This document shows, one piece after another, positions 57,918 to 64,000 of a stretch of 64,000 nucleotides of DNA. Made by a program: the position numbers and the translations under genes. Under the pieces are notes generated by a model. The model searched no databases, was not told the origin of the DNA, and saw only the letters and a list, made by a program, of their open reading frames with translations. Each line of letters begins with the position of its first letter. Positions within the stretch are counted from its first letter, which is position 1. Source of the DNA: Verpa conica (lineage: Eukaryota > Ascomycota > Pezizomycetes > Pezizales > Morchellaceae); contig JAUFSD010000021.1 in NCBI GenBank assembly GCA_033030425.1, forward strand, positions 744,001 to 808,000, in the 5' to 3' direction.

Positions 57918-60900
57918 TCAATCCTCAGTGATATCACCATACTCCCACATTCCTCTCCTCTCCTCCTTGGCGACTGTTTCCTTCTCCCTAAGGGCCTTGA
58001 GCATTTCGGGGTAAGCCTTTTCGTATGGCCTTAGCTTAAACGGCACCATCGCAAGTCCCTCGGCAACAATCTCAGAGTTCAAGCTCGCTTCCATACGGTC
58101 GCTGCTATTAGGGTCATATAGGGTGACGTGAAGGATACCTTCTGGACTGGTCCAATCTACATTTGCTACCAGTTGTTTGCCAGCAGTCAGGTGGTTGATC
58201 AGATCCACAGATTCCGAGGCATAGTCTGCTTGAGTTGGGAATTGAAGGAACGAAAAAACAGCATCGGCGGCTTGAGCCTTCAACTTTGATGTCTGGAATT
58301 GTGCCTGCTTGAGAGGGCGAAGGCGAGAGAATGGTATCTTCTCTGAGTTTCCGTAGTCGATGTAAAGAACATCTGCCTCCTTAGTCTCACGATTGACATG
58401 CCGTACCCTAGCGCGATAGAAAGTGTCATCCTCGGTAAATTTCGCCGCAACGTATTCGCCAACTTTTGGAGGCCCCTCAAGACCTTTGTTGTTTGTGGGG
58501 GAGAGATGAAAACTCCTGAATGCACTCATGAGCTCCTCCAAGGCCGCGGTGCCTAGGGTGGTGTTAGCTTGATTAAAGTTCAAATAAAGTCATGGGTGGA
58601 TTCTCACCAGTTCCAACAAGTTGGATCTTCAATTTAGCCTGGTCATCAACGTTTGTAACAATTAGATCACGGTAATCCTTTTTTCTCTCAATAGCTTCGT
58701 CCTTTGCAGCTTCATTAAGTGGGGAATCCGCATTAGCGTCCGCATCTGTCTCTGGTGTCCAGTCTTTCCACATCCCCTTCCTCGCCTGCTTTGCTCTATT
58801 TTCTGCTGCAAACAACTCTGTTGCGTGTCCTGACTTCTCTGCGGAATATTCATGTACACTAGCCAATCCCTCCTCTAGCAGACCTTTAGCGACATTTTCG
58901 CGATTAACGTACATGGTGCCAATGAATCCACCAACGCGGTCAACATCATCGACATCAATCTCGACGTCCCTCTGCATACATCGTTTCAAGCTGTAATCTA
59001 AGGCCTCTAGACCAAATGGTTCCGACTGTTCGGTAGGATTACGTGCAGTTCTCGGGGCGCGAATACCCCCGAGTACGAAAGTGAGGCGGGCATTTTCGCT
59101 TGGGATGATGACCTTAAATCGGGATCCTGAGGATATAAAATCAACAACACCAGGAGTCCGCTTCTTACGTTGGAGGAACGATAGGTAGGCTTTGGCTTTT
59201 GCTGGGGTTTCCGAGGCCTCAACCATCTTTGAGCTTTGTGGTGCCTTAGCAGCGTACATGCCTTTTTGTTCTTTTTGGGCACTATAAAAGTAGTTAGTAC
59301 TCAAGGAAGTTAATAGTCTATCTAGATATATTAAACGCACGCCTCTTCAGCAGCAAGTAACTCATCGTAAATTGGTGAGCGATCTTCATCATCCTTCCTA
59401 TGTCTAATCACACTAGCCCACCCATTCTCTACGAGCAAGAGGGCAATGTTTCTGTTTGAATAATAACTTATTAGTAGTTGCATGGGCCCTATGCTGAAGA
59501 ACTTTAGGGTAGGAATATACTTATTATTAAAAGTAACTGTAGCCATCTCGCGTTCCTCAAATCCTTCAGTAGCTGGTCGTTTTCCATCGATAATTACGCG
59601 TACATGCTTGCCAATCAATTTCTTCCTCAAGAATTCTTTAGCCTCAGCCTGAAATGGTGATTGTTTGGGATCTGAAGGCCTATAATCCACTAGCTTAGTT
59701 CAAAACCCAGTAGGGTTTTAGTAGGTGGATTGGAGTGGGGGGGACATACTTTGGTTGCCTCACACTTGACAAATTGATTTTTCTCTCATCTCCAGCCTTA
59801 TTTCTCACGAAGACAGTATCTGCACTGAGGATCCTGGAAACAACCGCATCAAGATTACTATTCAGAGCCTTTGCCTTTACGACATGTTCCTTCCATAGCC
59901 GCAGCTTCTGATCCCGAGCAGTTTTCTCTGCAGATCGAAATTTGCTCATGTCCGCGCCAATCATGGTACTATGGAAATCGACACATCTTGCCAAACCCTG
60001 CGAAAGCACTAGGATAGCAATATTGCCAGCGGGGTGGATAATATTTCCGATGAATTGTAGTTGAGGGCTTAGCCCTAGCAAAGTTACTTTGACGGAGCGT
60101 TGGAGAAGACGAGCTTCCACAAAGTCTTTGGCAAAGTCACCAAATTCTTCACCAGTCTGCTCAGTACCCGCAGCATCTGTACGTTTCGAAAGTGGGGCTC
60201 GAATTCCAGCAACAAGGAGGACCATTTGTTGGTGAAGTTTGGGCTCAAGTAGAAGACGGATAGCGACTCTATCCCCAGATATCACACGCTCAATGATAGC
60301 TGTAGATAAAGGTCAGAATTAGAAGCGGATTCTATCAATTTCCAATCATGTCAATAATTTAGTCTTACCATTAATTGGCTTCCCTTTATATTTCTCTAGA
60401 AACTCTAGTGGCTCGCTAGGTGCCTCGTATCTGGAGTCAATATACCCATCCTCGGTATTACCCCATACGCCTTTGACTTCTATCCTGGCATTGGACTCTA
60501 AGCCCTTGAGCTTCTCTAGCATAGCTTCGCTATCCTGTTGATCATCACGTTTTCCAGCATCGTCGCGGAGTTTAACCATCCCTTCAGCAAGAGCATGCTC
60601 GATGAGAGATTGTCCGTCAGGGAGAGTGATCATGCCATATTCACGATTAGTGGTCGGAACTTGGTACAAGGTCGTAAATTTAACTTCTTTACCAACAACA
60701 AGTTTACGGAGAAAGTCACGAGACTCGAAGGCGTAGGGCTAGAGAAGCTATTAGCTACGTGGCTTTACTAGTAGATAGGAGCTAAAGTAGGGTGAGTGAA
60801 ATAATCATTCAATAAGAACCTTACCTCATCACCCTCACGCTTCAATCTCGGGGCAGATACGTAGGCCAAAGAAAAAGTCTTCTCGGCTCCTGTCTTTGGA

Positions 60901-60959
60901 GACTTTAGGAGGAGTGAGTCCCCAGAAATAACGGACTTGACTTTTGCGACGTGACTCAT
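57918..60959 (-). CDS. Tudor staphylococcal nuclease (SND1/TSN)
   Basis: A multifunctional RNA-binding protein of RNA processing, stress granules and RNA decay. Minus-strand exons are 60959-60825, 60738-60369, 60299 to about 59750, about 59693-59521, 59451-59341, 59281-58608 and 58552-57918; the product is about 877-881 residues, the usual size. Four staphylococcal-nuclease-like repeats come first (starts near [34 protein letters not shown], and [16 protein letters not shown] in the fourth). A Tudor domain with split SN remnant follows ([38 protein letters not shown]). The exon 3/4 junction does not keep phase with the best splice sites: GTATGT at 59749 leaves two bases, but the acceptors at 59694 and 59690 fit phase 0 or 1. 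A GTGAGG donor at 59763 would keep phase at the cost of a conserved RQPK. A 5'UTR intron (60970-61092) is likely. Confidence 0.92.
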
Positions 60960-61661
60960 GATTCCCAGGCTATAGATAAAATGATAGATATCAGTGCGTA
61001 GATTTCCTTAAGAAGATATCTGGGTGAAAGGGATAAGTTTTAAGCTTTAGTTAGGGAAATGAATTTCATGGGGGTTAAAATTAACCACTCACCTCGGTTC
61101 TTCCAAATATCGAGCAGCTGATTAACAGACTCAATTGGTAAAAGGAAAGATTCGGGATAGGTGAAAGCAGAGCAATCGATATATTTGATGTTGGTTGTTT
61201 CAAGAATGATAAAAGTATAGTTGTGCGTGAAGGCGGAAGGGAGCAAAGGAGGGATTGACATGCCAGATCACTTTCAGATGGTTGAGGCCACAATTCTAAC
61301 CTTTGGTGGTACAATGTGGGGAAGCTACATGTACGTACCACCTACCAGTGGACGTCTAAAAAAATGTACAAAACTCGTTTAAGATGGGCGTTTCTACATT
61401 AAGTAGGATCCTCAGAGTTTTGCGTCTGAAAAGAGAATCTAGGGTGCATATTTGTTTTATCTATTTAAATTCATGTGCCCGCCCGTGGCCTTGCTGATTC
61501 TACGTCATGAAAGTCAATGCACATAAGGTTGAAAGAGAATTCTTGCACAATCACTAAAGACTACATCGTGACTTAAGACACCCTCACTTTAAGACTTGCT
61601 ACTTTGTTAGTTTTAACTTCAAACCTCCCTACCAAAGTATGGCCAGATATCAACCATTCGC
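60960..61661. other. 5' leader and promoter of the Tudor-SN gene
   Basis: A likely 123-nt leader intron (61092-60970, GTGAGT to CTATAG on the minus strand) ends 10 bases before the start codon. Joining the upstream frame at 61261-61093 to the start is not possible because it runs into a stop. No separate gene is seen. Confidence 0.55.
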
Positions 61662-62553
61662 TTAGGCAGAAATTCCAATAACACCTAGTACCATCAGAAA
61701 TCCGAGTGGAAGTATTAATAGGGTTTTAGAACATACCACAGGCTGGACGAGGACCAGCGTTGCCGGTCTTCAAGGATTCTGGGTGGTTTCCTTTACCAAG
61801 GTCATCGGTACCACCATGCACAACAATAGTACGCTGAATTCCTATTAGCGTTTATTCCCCAGCGAGTAATGAAGATGTGAAAAAGGGGGCATACTCCCAA
61901 GATACTCTCAGGCCCGATTAGTTTAATCAATTTATCCTCAATTGTCCCTTTAGCGATACCCTGGCCATCAGTCTCGATGTTCCCCAAGTCACCAACATGC
62001 CTTTCTTCATCTTCTGGTGCACCGTGGCTCTTCTTGAACGGGTTGAAGTGGGGTCCAGCAGAAGTACATCCATTGGTGTTATCGCCAAACTCATGGATGT
62101 GCATTCCTCGCTGCGCGTTTGCATCGTTCCCGGTGATCTCATAGGTGATGATTGTAGGAGAGGATTCGTTCTCCTGAGTGAAGATTACGGTTCCACTCAC
62201 GTTAGAGTCTCCGCGGACAACAGCAACTAATATTTTCGATATGTGTTAGCTGTAGGGTTTTTTGAGAGGGGGTACTATATGTAGTTATGTGGGTATAATT
62301 TTCGAGATGGGATTGCAAGCCCAAGCACCGGCCACCAAGTATTCTACCGAGTATTAAATCTAGAGAAGACAAGAAATCACAAATCTCATCCCCTTGTCGT
62401 TCATTGATCTCAGTTATACAGCTCCCCCATCACCATCACCATCACCACCATCAACATCGCCATCACCATCGCCATCACCATCGCCATCACCATCATCACC
62501 GTAACCTACTAATAATTAAACAAGTGAACTGACTACATACCAGCTTTGACCAT
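61662..62553 (-). CDS. SOD1: Cu/Zn superoxide dismutase
   Basis: It converts superoxide to oxygen and peroxide in the cytosol. Minus-strand exons are 62553-62541, 62226-61895, 61833-61737 and 61684-61662; introns are 314, 61 and 52 nt. The product is 154 residues, exactly the usual length. Metal ligands lie in GMHIHEFGD and [14 protein letters not shown]; Cys pairs are NGCTSAG and GPRPACG; the active-site Arg is in [10 protein letters not shown]. The first exon encodes only MVKA plus one base. The final exon rebuilds VIGISA and a stop. For exon 3 the acceptor AATTCAG is used so that [16 protein letters not shown] follows; the nearer TAATAG is out of phase. Intron 1 holds a CATCAC-type microsatellite. 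Confidence 0.96.
62428..62500 (+). repeat. CATCAC/CATCGC microsatellite in SOD1 intron 1
   Basis: About a dozen near-exact CATCAC and CATCGC units lie inside the first intron of the superoxide dismutase gene and explain much of that intron's unusual length. Confidence 0.85.
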
Positions 62554-64000
62554 TTTTTAATGTGTTATATACGTGTGTAGGTAAGTGAGTAGAGTAGGCT
62601 GAGGAAATCCGAGCGGGTTGTTCTTTCGTTGAAACGGTGCAAAGTAGTGGAAATTATAGGATGGGTGGGTGGGTGAGAAAGAGGGGTAACTTTATCAGTC
62701 GTGGGTCTAGATGACGGAATGTTTGCTTATGTAGATCATTTTTAGAAACAACAGTCATTTCTCTTACACATCGGAGGACCAAGCCCAAGGGAATCCCATG
62801 TCGACTTTGCATTATTTACTGGTCCTCATAGTAACTTTTCCCTAACCATGAAACTCAGGATGGTCTGATTTTCAGATCAACATCACGGAGATCCAGAGCC
62901 TTCTCCATCCGCTTTCTTGACTCACTTAGCCCGGAGTCGGCCGAGAAGGAATACTTACAAATTAATGACCTCCGGAACCTTCCCACCCGGAGTATACGTT
63001 GCACAAATGGTAGGGTGTTGATGAAACTCTAGAAAATTTGATTATCGATTGTTGGAAGTCAACAAGCGTCAACAGTACTTCTCAGCTCCACTCCACATCA
63101 TAGTACGGATAGCAGGCCAATTGGGGTGAATATCACTACCAAATATACTTCTACTATCAGAAGTATAAATAAGGGGTCTGGTACGGATCTATTGGCAGAC
63201 GGAATGACCTCCCAAACAAAATCCACACAAATATATCGGAAAACCCATTTTCTGGTATGCCGAATATATTAATACCGAGATGAACCGCGGAAATTATGTG
63301 CTGCTTACTGATATGTAAATAGCCACCCCGAGATTGAAGCAACCTGTTATTTCCGATTCTTAAGCTCTATGTCGGGGGGTGGGCCTGAAGGCAATTTATA
63401 ATCATATGGTATCACTCGTCACAACTATGTAGCTACAAAATTCCGAGTAAAAGCTGCTTCTAGGGGAGAGTACTAGTATGAAATAAAGAATCATAGCGCC
63501 CAGCTTTAGTTAGAAACCTCAAACTCCAACCCCTCTAGATCTATCTGTCCTTACTAAAATTCCGCTGTGTAGTACCGTGTACATGTTCTGGCCCGTTGGG
63601 GGGACGCTGCATATTAGGAGGACATCTTCTTAGTGGGCTTAATTTAAATTGGTTTTAATTAACATATCTCTTTAATAGGTTGACTATTGGGGTGATATAC
63701 CCTATATAGATAGGCTAGAAAGAATAAATTATATCATGGTGTTATCTTGTACATAATAAAGTTTAAAGTTCAATATTTGGAAATAGCTCTACTTATCTCT
63801 AGCCCTGGTAATATAAATATATGTGATAGTTGAGCCCACCTTCATTGGACTCTACGGGAGTAGTAGTGGGTGAACTCATCAAAGATCATACGATAGCAAT
63901 CTTGCGCTCGGCCCGAATATAATAAGATCTCTCTGCGGATATTACATTGGGCTATAAGGGTGCATGTATTGATCAGTCTGAAGATTAAGATTTAGAGAAG
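62554..64000. other. Upstream region of SOD1, no gene seen
   Basis: The first 100 bases upstream of the SOD1 start are rich in GTGGGT-like repeats (near 62661-62675). The rest to the window end is AT-rich with only short, unconvincing frames. Confidence 0.5.

Noticed and set aside
1..64000. CRISPR arrays, operons or rRNA genes
   Set aside because: There are no regularly spaced repeats, no bacterial-type gene packing and no rRNA-like sequence; the intron-rich genes are eukaryotic.

Overview
The window reads as nuclear DNA of a filamentous ascomycete (Pezizomycotina). The protein genes are cut by many short introns (mostly 44-120 nt) with GT...AG ends and CTAAC/CTAAT-type branch sites. The gene set is fungal: MET2, RO-10-type dynactin subunit, LAG1 ceramide synthase, SHO1, vacuolar AVT-type transporter, SPS19 with a C-terminal SKL, and a PrB/pepC-type subtilisin. 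Long gene-poor gaps packed with decayed transposons and a Ty3/gypsy chromovirus suggest a repeat-rich genome, possibly an early-diverging Pezizomycete such as a truffle relative. That placement is inference only.

Region 1-12.9 kb is a transposon graveyard. A ~1 kb solo LTR (1272-8964, target duplication CCCGG) has been split twice: by a 367-bp element (8403-8769, duplication TATAG) and by a 6.7-kb chromovirus on the minus strand (1382-8081, duplication CATTT). An inverted second copy of the same LTR at 1-573 shows both insertion sites empty. The chromovirus has two 359-bp LTRs with no difference seen by eye, a Tf1-like self-priming site, gag, a frameshifted pol ending in a chromodomain, and an intact third ORF between pol and the 3' LTR. 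Further right are another LTR-like remnant, a hairpin-rich segment (10.19-10.70 kb), a second copy of a repeat also found at 725-905, and a broken Tc1/mariner transposase (11.6-12.7 kb).

From 13.5 kb on there are thirteen host genes, several with exon structures that could be resolved to the base: MET2 (homoserine O-acetyltransferase), a GT32/OCH1-like glycosyltransferase, dynactin p22/RO-10, LAG1, SHO1, an AVT-type amino-acid transporter, a TCD-type tRNA-modifying dehydratase, SPS19-like 2,4-dienoyl-CoA reductase, a two-RRM protein, a 2540-residue BEACH protein, a vacuolar-type subtilisin, Tudor-SN and Cu/Zn superoxide dismutase. They are ordinary housekeeping genes with no sign of a metabolic cluster.

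The gaps hold small mobile remnants: two members of a TA-flanked CTCGCC-ended miniature transposon family (16999-17109 and 41836-42214), a poly(A)-tailed retroposed fragment with a 15-bp target duplication (19031-19148), and a palindrome built from the same sequence (55748-55866). The least explained items are the third ORF of the chromovirus and the hairpin-rich 10.2-10.7 kb segment.
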